Of a DNA stretch of 64,000 bases, positions 18,792 through 28,586 are shown one piece after another. The position numbers and the translations under genes are program-made. Origin of the DNA: Ruthenibacterium sp. (GTDB lineage Bacteria > Bacillota > Clostridia > Oscillospirales > Ruminococcaceae); assembly GCA_020025235.1 (NCBI GenBank), contig JAHHSL010000007.1:1-64000 (forward strand), written 5' to 3'. Numbering within the stretch: the stretch's first letter is position 1; every line of letters begins with the position of its first letter. The notes below the pieces were generated by a model that did no database searches, was not told where the DNA came from, and saw only the letters and a list, made by a program, of their open reading frames with translations.

Positions 18792-20432
18792 TTAATAGTT
18801 GATCTTGTCCTCTTTCCAGACCTTTGTGCCGCTGAGCACATCCAGCTGGTCGAGGCCCGTGATCATATTGCCGTAAACGGAAAGCTCACCCAGCTCCGTC
18901 ATATCGGCAAGCGGAGAAAAATCTTCGATGCGGTTGTCGTGCAAAAGCAGACGCTTCATCTTCGTCATGCCGGCCAGCGGGGTAAGATCGCTGATCTGGT
19001 TGCTGTAAAGCGTCAGGTTTTCCATTTCCTTCATGTTTGCAAGCGGGGAAATATCACTGATGTTGTTTTCAAACAGCATCAGCGCCTTCATGCCCGTCAT
19101 ACCGGCAAGCGGGGAAAGGTCGCTGATCTGGTTGTGTCCAAGATACAGCACCTGCAGGTTCGTCAGCCCGCTGAGCGGGGAAATATCCGTCAGCCGCATG
19201 TCGTGCAGATACAGCTTTTCCAGTGTTGTCATGTCAGACAGCATCGAAAGGCTGAAGTCATCCCCAAGATCACTGCCGGAAACACTCAGTTCCTTCAGGT
19301 TCGGCAGGGAGGTAATGGCCGAAACATCGCCGATCACCGTATTTTCGAGGTTCAGGATCTCCAGATTGGGCAGTTCTTTCAAAAACGAAAGTCCGCCCAG
19401 CTGACCGCAGCCGTTCATGGTCAGGCTCTTAAGTTCTTTCAGTTCAGCCAGCCCCGAAACACTATCACCGGTGCCCGGGGTAAAATCAAGCACGTTCAGG
19501 CTCTTGAGACCGAAAATCGGCGTGAGGTCATCAAGGAGGTTATTCCAGATATACAGTTCCTTCAGATTGTTCAGCCCGCTGAGCGGGGAAATATCACTGA
19601 TTCCGTTTCCGCCAAGGCCCAGGAGCTCCAGCCCGGCTTTATCGGCAAGCGGGGAAAGATCGCTGACCATATTGTGCTTCATCCTGAGCTCGCGCAGGTT
19701 CTTCATATCCGCAAGCGGGGAAATATCGCTGACCTTATTGTTGTTCAGATTCAGCGTTTCCAGCTTGGTAAGCCCTGCCAGCGGGGCAAGGTCCGATACC
19801 TTCGGTGCGGCGCTGTCGTCAACGCTCTGCACGCTCAGCGCGCGCAGCTCCGTCAGGCCGGCCAGTGCCGAAAGGTCTTTCGCTTGGCTGCTGTCGATGT
19901 TCAGCTTTTCCAGCTTCGTCATGCCGGCAAAGGCGTCCATGCTTCCCGTTGCAGTGCCCGCGCCGACATTGCCGTATAAGAACAGCTCCCGCAGGCCCGT
20001 CAGCTCTTTGAAGGGCGCAAAGGTGGAAAGGCCGCTGTTGTTCATCGAAAGCGTTTCCAGATGCTCCAGCCCTTTTACCGCATCCACCAGCGGCTGCGCG
20101 TCGTTCAGGTTGCTGTCAAAATACAGCAGCTCCAGATTTGTGAAAAGCGCAAGGTCGGCAGGATCCTGCACGCCCGCGTTGTCCAGCTTCAGTTCTTTGA
20201 TCCCGGCAAGATCCGCCGTTGTCAGTGCGCCGGATTCCTTGCCCAGCACTTCGCGCGCCGCCGCTTCCACCGCTGCATCGCGGAACACGACTTCCTGCAC
20301 ATCGGCTTCGATTTCGCAAGCGCTGCTCACCTGCGACGAGGTTTCACTTTCCACCGGTGTGCTTTCGCTGCCGCAGCCGGCTGCACCAAGCACAAGCACC
20401 AGCGCCGTAAGGATACTGATAAACTTTTTCAT
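18792..20432 (-). CDS. Leucine-rich-repeat lipoprotein (internalin-like repeats)
   Basis: 546 residues. The N-terminus MKKFISILTALVLVLGAAGC is a lipoprotein signal with Cys at about residue 20. A short linker and a region with LGKESGALTTADLAGIKEL follow. At least fifteen LRRs of about 21-23 residues then run to the C-terminus, many with the internalin consensus NxIxDISPLAxLxxLxxL. The conserved repeat DNA (GCAAGCGGGGAAATATC and close variants) recurs along the gene. The protein should be anchored on the outer face of the membrane and act in binding; the ligand is unknown. ATG at 20432 follows ACAGGAGG. Confidence 0.9.
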   Translation of the reverse strand: MKKFISILTALVLVLGAAGCGSESTPVESETSSQVSSACEIEADVQEVVFRDAAVEAAAREVLGKESGALTTADLAGIKELKLDNAGVQDPADLALFTNLELLYFDSNLNDAQPLVDAVKGLEHLETLSMNNSGLSTFAPFKELTGLRELFLYGNVGAGTATGSMDAFAGMTKLEKLNIDSSQAKDLSALAGLTELRALSVQSVDDSAAPKVSDLAPLAGLTKLETLNLNNNKVSDISPLADMKNLRELRMKHNMVSDLSPLADKAGLELLGLGGNGISDISPLSGLNNLKELYIWNNLLDDLTPIFGLKSLNVLDFTPGTGDSVSGLAELKELKSLTMNGCGQLGGLSFLKELPNLEILNLENTVIGDVSAITSLPNLKELSVSGSDLGDDFSLSMLSDMTTLEKLYLHDMRLTDISPLSGLTNLQVLYLGHNQISDLSPLAGMTGMKALMLFENNISDISPLANMKEMENLTLYSNQISDLTPLAGMTKMKRLLLHDNRIEDFSPLADMTELGELSVYGNMITGLDQLDVLSGTKVWKEDKINY

Positions 20433-20488
20433 GGTTTCCTCCTGTTTTTTTGAATTGCTTTTCAATGCAAAAAATGTCGAGCGCTTTT

Positions 20489-20516
20489 ATTCTACCACTG
20501 TCAAGTAATATGTCAA
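20489..20516 (-). promoter_or_regulatory. Promoter of the LRR lipoprotein gene
   Basis: Minus strand: TTGACA (20511-20516), a 16-base spacer and TAGAAT (20489-20494). A second TTGACA lies inside the spacer. Confidence 0.75.
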
Positions 20517-20612
20517 GACATATGTTTATATTTTTTGACAGCATGTTTTTTAATCCGTCCGCCAAAACGGCGCGGACATCATTTTGCGGGTTTTCTGCCG
20601 TTCGGGATGATG

Positions 20613-20651
20613 CAAAAAAGACCTGCGGGCCTAAAACACCGCAGGTCTTCT
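20613..20651 (-). terminator. Terminator of the fucose operon
   Basis: Stem AGACCTGCGG / CCGCAGGTCT with T6 on the minus strand, about 25 bases after the fucI stop. Confidence 0.88.
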
Positions 20652-20675
20652 GTTTTTTTAAAGCCTGCCGTCGCC

Positions 20676-22460
20676 TCAGCGATACAGCGGACCGTAATGC
20701 TTGCAGGCTGCAAAGTCGGCTGCCTGCTTATCTTCGGTGCCGAAGCTTGCCCATGCATGCGGACGGTAGATCTTTTCGTCCGGAACGTTGTGCATCGTAA
20801 CAGGGATGCGCAGCATGGAGGCCAGCGTGATCAGGTCGGCGCCCACATGGCCGTAAACCGTTACGCCGTGGTTTGCGCCCCAGTTTGCCATAACGCTGTA
20901 CACATCGGTGAATGCGCCCTTGCCGGTAAGGCGGGGTGCAAACCATGTGGTAGGCCAGGTGCGGTCGGTGCGCTTATCAATAGTATCGTGGATTTCATCC
21001 GGCAGATTGGCCGTCCAGCCTTCTGCGATCTGCAGAACCGGGCCGACGCCGTCCACGATATTGTAGCGCAGCATGGTGACCGGCATTTCCGCCGCACAGC
21101 GGAAGTGGCTCGAGAATCCGCCGCCGCGGAAATATTCGTAGTTTGCACGGCACCAGTCGGTGGCGTCCAGGCAATCCTGAACATCCTTTTCGCTCATTTC
21201 CCAGAAGGGCTTCATGACGCTGCTGCCGTTTGCGTCACGGCATGCGCCGCTGCCGTCGAGTGCAGTTGCACCGGAGTTGATCAGGTGGATGAAGCCGTCC
21301 TTGGCAACGCCTTCGGGGCGGCGGCCGGTGACACGCTCGCACGCATCGGGGCTCCAGTAGGTGCGCACGTCATGGAAGCAGGGTGCCGTGCCGGAAACCA
21401 GCGTGCCGAGCATCATCGAAACACCGTTGCAGGTGTCGTTTTCGGTTGCGAACGGCGTGGGCATCTTCGGGCCGTTCCAGTCGAAGGTGGAAGCCAGGAT
21501 CGCTTCGGTGAAGTCCGCGTTCGGCAGCCAGTCCGTCCACTGACGCTGACCCTGGAAGCCGCCTGCCACCGCGTTGCGGCCCAGCGCTTCTTCATGCCAG
21601 CCCAGCTCGTCAAGCTTCGGGTTGCCGTACAGGATATCGCGCATGACCATCGTCATCTTGGTGATGAATTCCCAGTCCTGATCGGGCGGGACGACCTTCG
21701 ATTTGGTGATGACCTCCGGCAGGTTTTTGCCCGCGTTGCAGTCGAAGCCTTCTTTGCAGTTTTTCTTGACCCATGCCAGAGCCTCTTCGTACTCTTCGGG
21801 GTCATAGATGCCAAGCGAAATGCGGCGCACGATCTCGATCATGCTCACCCACTCGGCGCGGATGCCGAAGTATTTCTGGAACACGTCTGCATCGCAGTAG
21901 CTGCCCGCAATGCCCATGGTCACGCCGCCCAGGTTGACATACGCCTTGTTGCGCATCCAGCCGACTGCCACCGCGCATTTTGCAAAGCGCAGGATCTTTT
22001 CCGCCACGTCCTCGGGGATCGAGGTGTCGCTTGCCTCCTGCACATCATGCCCGTAAATGGAAAAGGCGGGCAGGCCGCGCTGTGCGTGTGCCGCCAGAAC
22101 GGCAGCCAGATACACCGCGCCCGGGCGCTCGGTTCCGTTGAAGCCCCAGACAGCTTTAATGGTGGTGGGGTCCATGTCGAATGTCTCTGTGCCGTAGCAC
22201 CAGCACGGCGTTACGGAAAGGGTCGCCACGACGTTTTCGGTGCTGAACTGCTCTGCAACGCGGGCGGCTTCTGCGCCGCCGCCGATCGTTGTGCAGCCGA
22301 TCACGCACTGAACGGGGGTGCCGTCCGGATAGCGAAGCGTTTCGGAAATCAGCTTTGCGGCGCTTTCCGCCATGCCCATGGTCTGGTTTTCAAGGCTTTC
22401 GCGAACGCCGCCCCAGCGGCCGTCGATTACGGGACGAATCCCAATTTTCGGATACATCAT
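20676..22460 (-). CDS. fucI: L-fucose isomerase
   Basis: Cytoplasmic Mn2+-dependent isomerase of 594 residues converting L-fucose to L-fuculose. Family features are [21 protein letters not shown] at the N-terminus, [78 protein letters not shown] and the C-terminal [19 protein letters not shown]. Full length. The start is ATG at 22460 (8 bases from GAGGAG) rather than the adjacent ATG at 22457. It is the last gene of fucA-fucU-kinase-fucI and is followed by a terminator. Confidence 0.97.
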   Translation of the reverse strand: MMYPKIGIRPVIDGRWGGVRESLENQTMGMAESAAKLISETLRYPDGTPVQCVIGCTTIGGGAEAARVAEQFSTENVVATLSVTPCWCYGTETFDMDPTTIKAVWGFNGTERPGAVYLAAVLAAHAQRGLPAFSIYGHDVQEASDTSIPEDVAEKILRFAKCAVAVGWMRNKAYVNLGGVTMGIAGSYCDADVFQKYFGIRAEWVSMIEIVRRISLGIYDPEEYEEALAWVKKNCKEGFDCNAGKNLPEVITKSKVVPPDQDWEFITKMTMVMRDILYGNPKLDELGWHEEALGRNAVAGGFQGQRQWTDWLPNADFTEAILASTFDWNGPKMPTPFATENDTCNGVSMMLGTLVSGTAPCFHDVRTYWSPDACERVTGRRPEGVAKDGFIHLINSGATALDGSGACRDANGSSVMKPFWEMSEKDVQDCLDATDWCRANYEYFRGGGFSSHFRCAAEMPVTMLRYNIVDGVGPVLQIAEGWTANLPDEIHDTIDKRTDRTWPTTWFAPRLTGKGAFTDVYSVMANWGANHGVTVYGHVGADLITLASMLRIPVTMHNVPDEKIYRPHAWASFGTEDKQAADFAACKHYGPLYR

Positions 22461-22513
22461 AACAAAATCTCCTCTTTTCTTTTCCTTTCGGGATGATATG
22501 GTTCTGCTTTCAC

Positions 22514-23947
22514 TCACAGCAGTTTTACGAATCGTTCATAGGCCTTTTGCCAATCCGCTTTCGGGTCCGTCTCATAGACCTTCAGTTCTTCGGTTTCCGC
22601 CAGCATCCGGCGGCCTGCATCCAGATCTTCCAGTGCGCCCAGTGTCACAAGCTGGATCAGGATATTGCCCAGAGCCGTTGCTTCGATCGGCCCTGCCACG
22701 ACCTTTTTGCCCGTGCAGTCCGCGGTAAGCCGGCACAGCAGCTTATCCTTGGTGCCGCCGCCCAGAATGTGCAGCGTGCGGAAGGTTCTGCCCGTTTCCT
22801 GCTCCAGCTGGGAAAGCGCGAAGCGGTATTTCAGCGCCAGACTTTCGTAGATGCAGCGCATGATCTGTCCCACGCTTTCCGGAACCGGCTGACCGGTTTT
22901 GCGGCAGTATTCCTGCACGCGCCCCGGCAGATCGCCCGGCGGCGTGAACAGCGGATCGTCCGGATCGATGAAGCTGCGCAGCGCAGGTTCCGCCAGCGCA
23001 AGCCTTTCCAGATCGGCATAGCTGTAATCCCGTCCCTGCCGCTTCCATTCGCGGCGGCTTTCCTGGATCAGCCACAGGCCGATAATGTTTTTCAGATAAT
23101 TGATTTTTCCGTTTGCGCCAAGCTCGTTGGAAAGCCCGAGTTCGCGGCTTTCACGCGTGAGCACCGGTGCATCCAGTTCGCATCCCAGAAGGCTCCATGT
23201 GCCGCAGGACAGGAACGCCGCGTCCGGTTCCGTCGCAGGCAGTGCCGCAACGGCACACTGGGTATCGTGGCCTGCAACCGCAACCACCTTCGCCCCGTTG
23301 TCCAGCTGTCCGATCACAGTGCCGGAAGCGGCAGGCTCTTTCAGCAATCGCGCGGGCAGCCCGAAGGCTTCCAGCACGGCGCTGCTCCAGCAGCCCTTTT
23401 CCAGATCGAGCATCTGTGCCGTGGAAGCGATGCTGCGTTCGCAGTTTTTGCTGCCGCACAGCGCATAGGCGAACAGATCCGGCATGAACAAAAGCGTATG
23501 CGCTTTTTCCAGAAGCTCCGGTTCCTGCTTTTGGATCGCCAGAAGCTGGAACAGGCTGTTGATGCCCATGATCTGCGTGCCGGTGGCGGCGTACAGCCGG
23601 TCGGCGTCCATTTTCTGCAGCGCCTGCTCGACCATTCCCTGCGTGCGTTCGTCACGGTAATGCACCGGGCGCTCCAAAAGCGTGCCGTTTTCGTCCAGCA
23701 GGCCGAAATCCACGCCCCATGTATCGAACCCAAGGCTGTCGAACGTTCCGGCGCGGCGAACGCCCTCCTTCACGTTTTCCAGCAGGTACGGGAAATCCCA
23801 GCGCAGATGTCCGTTTTCTGTCACGGGATTGTTTTCAAACCGGTGAACTTCCTCAATGGAAAGGCGGTTGTTTTCAAAGGAGGCCAGGATCGCGCGTCCG
23901 CTCGATGCGCCGAAATCAAAGGCCAGTACTTTTTTCGGCTGTGTCAT
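22514..23947 (-). CDS. FGGY carbohydrate kinase of rhamnulokinase type, probable L-fuculokinase
   Basis: 477-residue sugar kinase. The N-terminal ATPase fold begins [47 protein letters not shown] and the ATP-site [36 protein letters not shown] are visible. The sequence looks closer to RhaB than to enterobacterial FucK. Its position between fucU and fucI, with a class II aldolase in the same operon and no rhamnose isomerase, argues that it phosphorylates L-fuculose. It overlaps the fucU stop by 4 bases, so the two are translationally coupled. Substrate is inferred from context. Confidence 0.88.
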   Translation of the reverse strand: MTQPKKVLAFDFGASSGRAILASFENNRLSIEEVHRFENNPVTENGHLRWDFPYLLENVKEGVRRAGTFDSLGFDTWGVDFGLLDENGTLLERPVHYRDERTQGMVEQALQKMDADRLYAATGTQIMGINSLFQLLAIQKQEPELLEKAHTLLFMPDLFAYALCGSKNCERSIASTAQMLDLEKGCWSSAVLEAFGLPARLLKEPAASGTVIGQLDNGAKVVAVAGHDTQCAVAALPATEPDAAFLSCGTWSLLGCELDAPVLTRESRELGLSNELGANGKINYLKNIIGLWLIQESRREWKRQGRDYSYADLERLALAEPALRSFIDPDDPLFTPPGDLPGRVQEYCRKTGQPVPESVGQIMRCIYESLALKYRFALSQLEQETGRTFRTLHILGGGTKDKLLCRLTADCTGKKVVAGPIEATALGNILIQLVTLGALEDLDAGRRMLAETEELKVYETDPKADWQKAYERFVKLL

Positions 23948-24378
23948 TTTACTACACCCTTTTTCAGCAGGATATTGGCGTATATCGCTTCTTCGCCTGT
24001 GGCGACGATCGCGCGGGCTTTCTTCGCCCGTTCATAAAACGCAAAGCGCTCCACCATTTCGATCGCCGTGCTGTCCGCCTTGTGTTTTTCCAAAATGGCT
24101 TTGTATTCATCCCAGATCACAGGCACGCACGGATCGCCCGGAACGACCTGCATCAGTGCGACCGGCTGTTCGCTGTACTGATCCAGCGGCATCAGCGCCA
24201 GAACCGCATCCAGCAGCGCCGGAACCGAATGTCCGTCCGCACGGATGACTATGGCGTCCTTTCCGACGCTCTCTGCGGGGAAATTGCCGTCCGCCAGAAC
24301 GATTTCATCCCCATGCCCCATTTCGCATAAAACCTTGAGCAGCTCCGGGGAAAGGATCTTGGGTATATTGTTCAGCAT
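23944..24378 (-). CDS. fucU: L-fucose mutarotase (RbsD/FucU family)
   Basis: 144 residues. It interconverts fucose anomers so that the form used by FucI is supplied. The RbsD/FucU pattern is clear: LKVLCEMGHGDEIVLADGNFPAES carries the catalytic His in GHGD, and the C-terminal ERFAFYERAKKARAIVATGE gives the conserved Tyr. Family length is about 140. It sits 14 bases after the aldolase gene and overlaps the kinase start by 4 bases. Confidence 0.94.
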   Translation of the reverse strand: MLNNIPKILSPELLKVLCEMGHGDEIVLADGNFPAESVGKDAIVIRADGHSVPALLDAVLALMPLDQYSEQPVALMQVVPGDPCVPVIWDEYKAILEKHKADSTAIEMVERFAFYERAKKARAIVATGEEAIYANILLKKGVVK

Positions 24379-24392
24379 CGGAACCAGCCTCC

Positions 24393-25100
24393 TTATCGGT
24401 CTGTCGGTGCGCCCTGTTCGCGGCGGGGATATTTCTTATAGCCGGGATGACGTCCGGTGACGCCGTAATAGCCGCGCAGATTGATCAGCTTATCAATGTT
24501 TTCACGGCTGATGTCATAGCTGCCGCCGAGGATAATGGCATTGATGGAAATCTTCGCCCACAGTTCAAGGCTTTCCATGCGGTAATACGCCGTAAGCAGA
24601 TCGGCACCCACGGTCAGTGCACCGTGGTTTTCCAAAAGCATGACGTCATGCTCCTCCAGATACGGCTCGATCGCGTCCGGCACTTCGGATGTGCTGGGTG
24701 TGCCGTACGGGGTAAGCGGAACACTGCCGATTGCGGCAACATCCTCAATCATGTTGTACATATCCATACTGCGGTGCGCCACTGCAAAGCCGGTTGCTCC
24801 CGCCGGGTGTGCATGGATCACGCTCTTTACGTCCGGACGCTTTTCATAGCAGCGCAGATGCATTTTGATTTCACTGGAAGGGCGCAGCCCCTCTGCCGAT
24901 TGCAGCACATTGCCCTGCGCATCTATCAGGATCAGCTTTTCCGGCGTGATAAAGCTCTTGCTCATGCCGGTCGGCGTTGCAAGGATCGTACCATCCTCCA
25001 GTTTTACGCTGACGTTGCCGTCATTGGCAGCAACCCAGCCAAGCTGCCACATTTTGTGGCAGATATCGCAGATCTGTTCTTTTGTTTCCTGAATGTTCAT
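24393..25100 (-). CDS. fucA: Class II aldolase, L-fuculose-phosphate aldolase
   Basis: 235 residues. The zinc aldolase splits fuculose-1-phosphate into DHAP and lactaldehyde. Motifs are AANDGNVSVKL, TPTGMSKSF, the catalytic Glu in LRPSSEIKMHL, the zinc site SVIHAHPAGATG and the later LLENHGALTVGAD (third His). The C-terminal tail is basic and Pro-rich. ATG at 25100 follows AAAGGAG. It is the first gene of the fuc operon. TTGACA at 25149-25154 has only a poor partner -10, so the promoter is uncertain. No fucose permease or lactaldehyde reductase is in the window. Confidence 0.93.
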   Translation of the reverse strand: MNIQETKEQICDICHKMWQLGWVAANDGNVSVKLEDGTILATPTGMSKSFITPEKLILIDAQGNVLQSAEGLRPSSEIKMHLRCYEKRPDVKSVIHAHPAGATGFAVAHRSMDMYNMIEDVAAIGSVPLTPYGTPSTSEVPDAIEPYLEEHDVMLLENHGALTVGADLLTAYYRMESLELWAKISINAIILGGSYDISRENIDKLINLRGYYGVTGRHPGYKKYPRREQGAPTDR

Positions 25101-25152
25101 AAGGGGAACTCCTTTCGGTTTTGAATGTTTTCAGAATTTCCGGCATCTTGTC

Positions 25153-25187
25153 AAAAAAGCTCCTGATCCGGAAACGGATCAGGAGCC
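25153..25187 (-). terminator. Terminator after the GH2-type gene
   Basis: A perfect 12-bp stem (GCTCCTGATCCG / CGGATCAGGAGC, 25159-25186) with T6 on the minus strand, separating the GH2 gene from the fuc operon. The rest of the gap (25187-25386) holds only a second, weaker plus-strand hairpin and no convincing gene. Confidence 0.9.
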
Positions 25188-25386
25188 GCGGCTTTCCGCC
25201 CGGAGAGAAAAGCCGCTTTTATAAAAATCAGCTGCCCATGCGGAAAATAAGCGCATACAGATTAACAAAGGTTGGAGAGATGTTAAACGTGCAGCTGATT
25301 CGGGATAAGTATTCTTTCATCACGGGTTTTGCGGCCTGCGGTTCCGGCTCTTTTCCGGTTTTGCGAAAACCCCGAGCGCAGTCCGC

Positions 25387-28320
25387 TTACGGCCGAATCC
25401 GGCTCAGCAGGATGCAGCCCGCGGGATTATCCAGCATCTGCCGGTAGGAGATCTGCGAAATTATGATACGCCCTTTGCCGAACGCACGCTCGCACATCAG
25501 GGCCGCCGGCTGCCACTGTCCCTGAACGTCCAGGTTGCGGCTTTCAAGCACCGTATCAAAGCCTTCTGCCCGCACCGTGCAGTCCGCAAGCGGGGCAATG
25601 CAGTCCTCCTGCGAAGAATACCAGTGGCGGAAATCGGACGGATCAAACCCCTGTGCCCATGGATGCCCCGTTTTTGCGCCGGCATAGTGATACGGGGACA
25701 TTCCGCTTTCCCACACATGCACCGGCGCACCGGCAATCGTATAATCGCCGTCTTCCGGCTTGTCCACCCAAAGCACGGCGCCGTTTTCAGCCGCCTTTAT
25801 ATCGTCGGGTGATATTTCGCTCATCCTGCGCACGCGGATGCCTTCCGGCTCGGTGCAGCGGGGCAGCACTACATATTCCAGTTCGTTCCAGCTTTCGCAC
25901 ACTCCCGTTTGCGGATCCAGCAGCATTGCGCGCAGACGCAGAACGGTGCGTTTTTCCTTATCCGGAAGCGTAAACTCGGCAATGCCGGAACAGTATGCCT
26001 GCATTGCTTTCAGCTGGACGTCTTCCTCAAAGGCCGCTGTCACGTCATCGCCGTCCAGCAGCTCATAGCGCAGACGATAGGTTCCCGTTTTTGCAGTATC
26101 GTTGCACAGCCAGCCTTCTGCCTTTGCCTTCTGCCCGCCGAAGAACCGTGTTTTATCCGAACGCAGGCTGACAAGCACCGGAGAAAGCGCATCCCGATAC
26201 GCAAAGAAAGCAGGTTTCGGCTGACGGCGGCAATCCATAATGGTCTTCATCCAGCCGGCAGGCCACGCATCAATAAACAGGTGGATCGCAAAGGTCACCA
26301 TGCGGTCATCCCGACGGAACGCTTCGGTCATCATGCGGGTCGCAAGCGCCTGAAAGCTCTGGCTTTCCTTCGACCATTCCTCAAGCGAACCGGGCCGATC
26401 AAAGAAAAAGTGGTAAAAATCCGACGACTGCTGCCCGTACATCCGTTCGGGGCTCCACGCCCGGGCCGGTTCTCCGGGCTGCGGCAGCCAATCTGCCGGA
26501 TATGCCGAACGCATCATCTCGGGGCTTTCCAGCCCTTCGCAGCCAAACTCTCCGCAGCCGTAATACCAGCCCGGCTTTACAGGCATCCAGTAGCCCTTGT
26601 GCAGCCTGCCGATATCAATTCCGTGCCCGTTATACCACATCGGATAGCAATGGCTGTCCGGCATCTTCTTATTGGGCGGATCATAGTCACCGTCCACATG
26701 CTTGGTCACGCGGTCGGGATTGGCCAGATGCACCACGATATCAGCAGCATCGAAGAAGGCTTCCAGCTCCGGACGCTCCAGACTGCTGTTGGGCATGTTG
26801 AACGCATTGGGGAACGGCTCGTTGATATAGGTATCCAGAATGCAGCAGGCGTGGCGCCGCACATGGCGTTCCATTTCCTCTGCCTGACGGACAGCCTCAC
26901 AGAACTTGTGGCGGCGCAGGCAGCCGAAAAGCGGCAGATCCGTTTGGATCATCATTCCCAGACGATCACAGAACTCATACACACGCCGCTGTACCGGACG
27001 CTGTGTCAGACGCCAGAAATTCATATTGCAGATTTTCCCAAGCAGGATATCGTCGATCAGCTGTTGGTCATCCCCGCGCATTACGTCCAGCTGTTCAAAG
27101 CCCATGGTGTTTGCGCCGCGCAGCCGGACGGGCGAACCGTTCAGGTAAAACATGCCCTTGCGTTCGCTTTGCATATCCTGCGTAAAAGTCCTCCGGCCGA
27201 ACTGCTGGCTCATGGTATCCAACACCCGCCCGGTTTCGTCCTTCAGGATCAGCTGTGCCTGATAAAGCCACGGTTCTTCGGGGCTCCACCACTTCATATC
27301 GCGGGCGGGAACGCGCACCTTATACAGATTGCGTCCCTTATAGCACGGCAGGGGAAGGCTGGCATGCAGCGTACCATCCCGCCGCGCCCGTGCTTCGGTA
27401 AAGGTATCGCCAAGCCCCAGCTCTTTTCCGGTAAAGGGCACGATCTCCACATGCTCTGCCACGGTCTGCTCCAGATTCTGTCCGTAAACCGAAAGGTCAA
27501 ACCGAATGTCGCGGGGCACATAGGAACAGCCTGTCACCTCGATCCAGAATTCGATTTCCTCTTCCAGTGTGCGGGCAAAGATCTCGTGGATAAAGCACTC
27601 TTCCCGCAGCTCGATGCAAACCGGTTCCAAAATCCCCATGCCGGGGGGACAATGATGCCAGCCTATCAGGGGATCGTCGTAGCCCGGGCCGGTGGCGGCG
27701 TAGATTTTATCGCCGTAAAAACGATGCTTGCCTTTCGGGTCATCCTCAGTAAAGCTGCCCTGCATTACAAAATCGTTTTCCAGTTCAATGCGCAGATCGT
27801 TTTCCCCTTCGTGCACCAGCTCTGTCACATCGAATTCAAAGGATGCAAAAAAGCCTTCATGCGTTCCGGCAAGGCGGTCGTTCACAAAAACCGCCGCTTT
27901 GTAATCTGCACCGTTTACCGTCAGAAAAACCCGGCGCTGATCCGGATTTTCAACGGAAAACGTACTTTTATATACGGTGGATGCCTTTCCGAGCGGGCCT
28001 GCAAAATGCGGCAGCACGACCGGCTGCCATGCTTCGTCCGTCTGTCTTTTCCAGCTGAAGTTCGTAAGCAGCTGCACTGTGCGCGGGCTTTTCAGCCGCG
28101 GAGCCATATTGCGCAGAAACGGCTGTGCCCAGCGGCGCTTTTCGTCCAATGCCTGCGCCAGTTCTTCGGCAGTGCACATCCTGCGGGGCAGCTCGGTGGG
28201 CTTTCCCTGCACCGAAACAAGCGGAACAACGTGATCCGGCAAGGCAGCCGGAGCAGGTGTTTCCAGCTCGTTCCGCCGTCCCTGGATCCCGCTTTTTGCG
28301 ATTTGAGCAAAATTATCCAT
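25387..28320 (-). CDS. Glycoside hydrolase family 2-type enzyme (sugar-binding, Ig-like and TIM-barrel domains)
   Basis: 977 residues. The N-terminal jelly-roll (about 80-240) has the GH2 pattern VFLTVNGADYKAAVFVNDR-L-AGTHEGFF. An Ig-like sandwich follows, then an (a/b)8 barrel beginning around FYLNGSPVRLRGANTMG. The putative acid/base is the NE of TYINEP; the putative nucleophile is the Glu of YGCGEFGCEG. Length suits GH2 enzymes with a C-terminal extension. No signal peptide, so it should be cytoplasmic. ATG at 28320 follows AGAGAGGAAAC. Context suggests a role on fucosylated or mucin-type oligosaccharides; the exact sugar is unknown. Confidence 0.8.
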   Translation of the reverse strand: MDNFAQIAKSGIQGRRNELETPAPAALPDHVVPLVSVQGKPTELPRRMCTAEELAQALDEKRRWAQPFLRNMAPRLKSPRTVQLLTNFSWKRQTDEAWQPVVLPHFAGPLGKASTVYKSTFSVENPDQRRVFLTVNGADYKAAVFVNDRLAGTHEGFFASFEFDVTELVHEGENDLRIELENDFVMQGSFTEDDPKGKHRFYGDKIYAATGPGYDDPLIGWHHCPPGMGILEPVCIELREECFIHEIFARTLEEEIEFWIEVTGCSYVPRDIRFDLSVYGQNLEQTVAEHVEIVPFTGKELGLGDTFTEARARRDGTLHASLPLPCYKGRNLYKVRVPARDMKWWSPEEPWLYQAQLILKDETGRVLDTMSQQFGRRTFTQDMQSERKGMFYLNGSPVRLRGANTMGFEQLDVMRGDDQQLIDDILLGKICNMNFWRLTQRPVQRRVYEFCDRLGMMIQTDLPLFGCLRRHKFCEAVRQAEEMERHVRRHACCILDTYINEPFPNAFNMPNSSLERPELEAFFDAADIVVHLANPDRVTKHVDGDYDPPNKKMPDSHCYPMWYNGHGIDIGRLHKGYWMPVKPGWYYGCGEFGCEGLESPEMMRSAYPADWLPQPGEPARAWSPERMYGQQSSDFYHFFFDRPGSLEEWSKESQSFQALATRMMTEAFRRDDRMVTFAIHLFIDAWPAGWMKTIMDCRRQPKPAFFAYRDALSPVLVSLRSDKTRFFGGQKAKAEGWLCNDTAKTGTYRLRYELLDGDDVTAAFEEDVQLKAMQAYCSGIAEFTLPDKEKRTVLRLRAMLLDPQTGVCESWNELEYVVLPRCTEPEGIRVRRMSEISPDDIKAAENGAVLWVDKPEDGDYTIAGAPVHVWESGMSPYHYAGAKTGHPWAQGFDPSDFRHWYSSQEDCIAPLADCTVRAEGFDTVLESRNLDVQGQWQPAALMCERAFGKGRIIISQISYRQMLDNPAGCILLSRIRP

Positions 28321-28439
28321 TTTGTTTCCTCTCTTTGTTTTGGTTTTTCCGCGTTTCAAACAAATGATCGAAACGGTCTTTTTGCTTGTGTTTTATCTTA
28401 AAAGGATTGCCCCGAAAAGGAAAGAGGGCAGCCAACAAG

Positions 28440-28528
28440 TTGAACCAAACGAATAATTCTGAATGAAAAGCGCGGGTCTTTCTGCGCCCGCTGCACAAAA
28501 ATTGAACGGAAACCGCCTTTTTTGAACC
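28440..28528. promoter_or_regulatory. Cluster of TTGAACC-type boxes upstream of the GH2 gene
   Basis: Boxes TTGAACC (28440-28446), TTGAACG (28502-28508) and TTGAACC (28522-28528) are on the plus strand, opposite to the GH2 gene they precede. A possible minus-strand promoter, TTTCCT-N17-TAAGAT, lies at 28395-28423. TTGAACCAA is itself half-palindromic (TTG-N3-CAA), so orientation may matter little. Confidence 0.45.
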
Positions 28529-28533
28529 TGTGC

Positions 28534-28579
28534 AAAAAACAGAGCCGGCACATTTCGGAAATGTGCCGGCTCTGTTTTA
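28534..28579 (-). terminator. Terminator of the AraC-type regulator gene
   Basis: A long perfect stem (AAACAGAGCCGGCACATTT and its complement) with T runs on the minus strand just after the regulator stop. Confidence 0.93.
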
Positions 28580-28586
28580 TTCTGCT

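Noticed and set aside
18792..20432. Regularly spaced near-identical DNA repeats suggesting a CRISPR array
   Set aside because: The repeats are in frame and encode LRR units; there are no unique spacers of constant length.
25187..25222. Plus-strand hairpin GCGGCTTT / AAAGCCGC followed by TTT
   Set aside because: No plus-strand gene precedes it; probably incidental or part of the opposite terminator region.
25121..25447. Plus-strand open frame between the fuc operon and the GH2 gene
   Set aside because: It spans a terminator and the end of the GH2 gene, lacks a ribosome site and has no recognisable features.
25909..28401. Open frame of more than 800 codons antisense to the GH2-type gene
   Set aside because: No recognisable motifs and no ribosome site; mirror frame of a high-GC gene.
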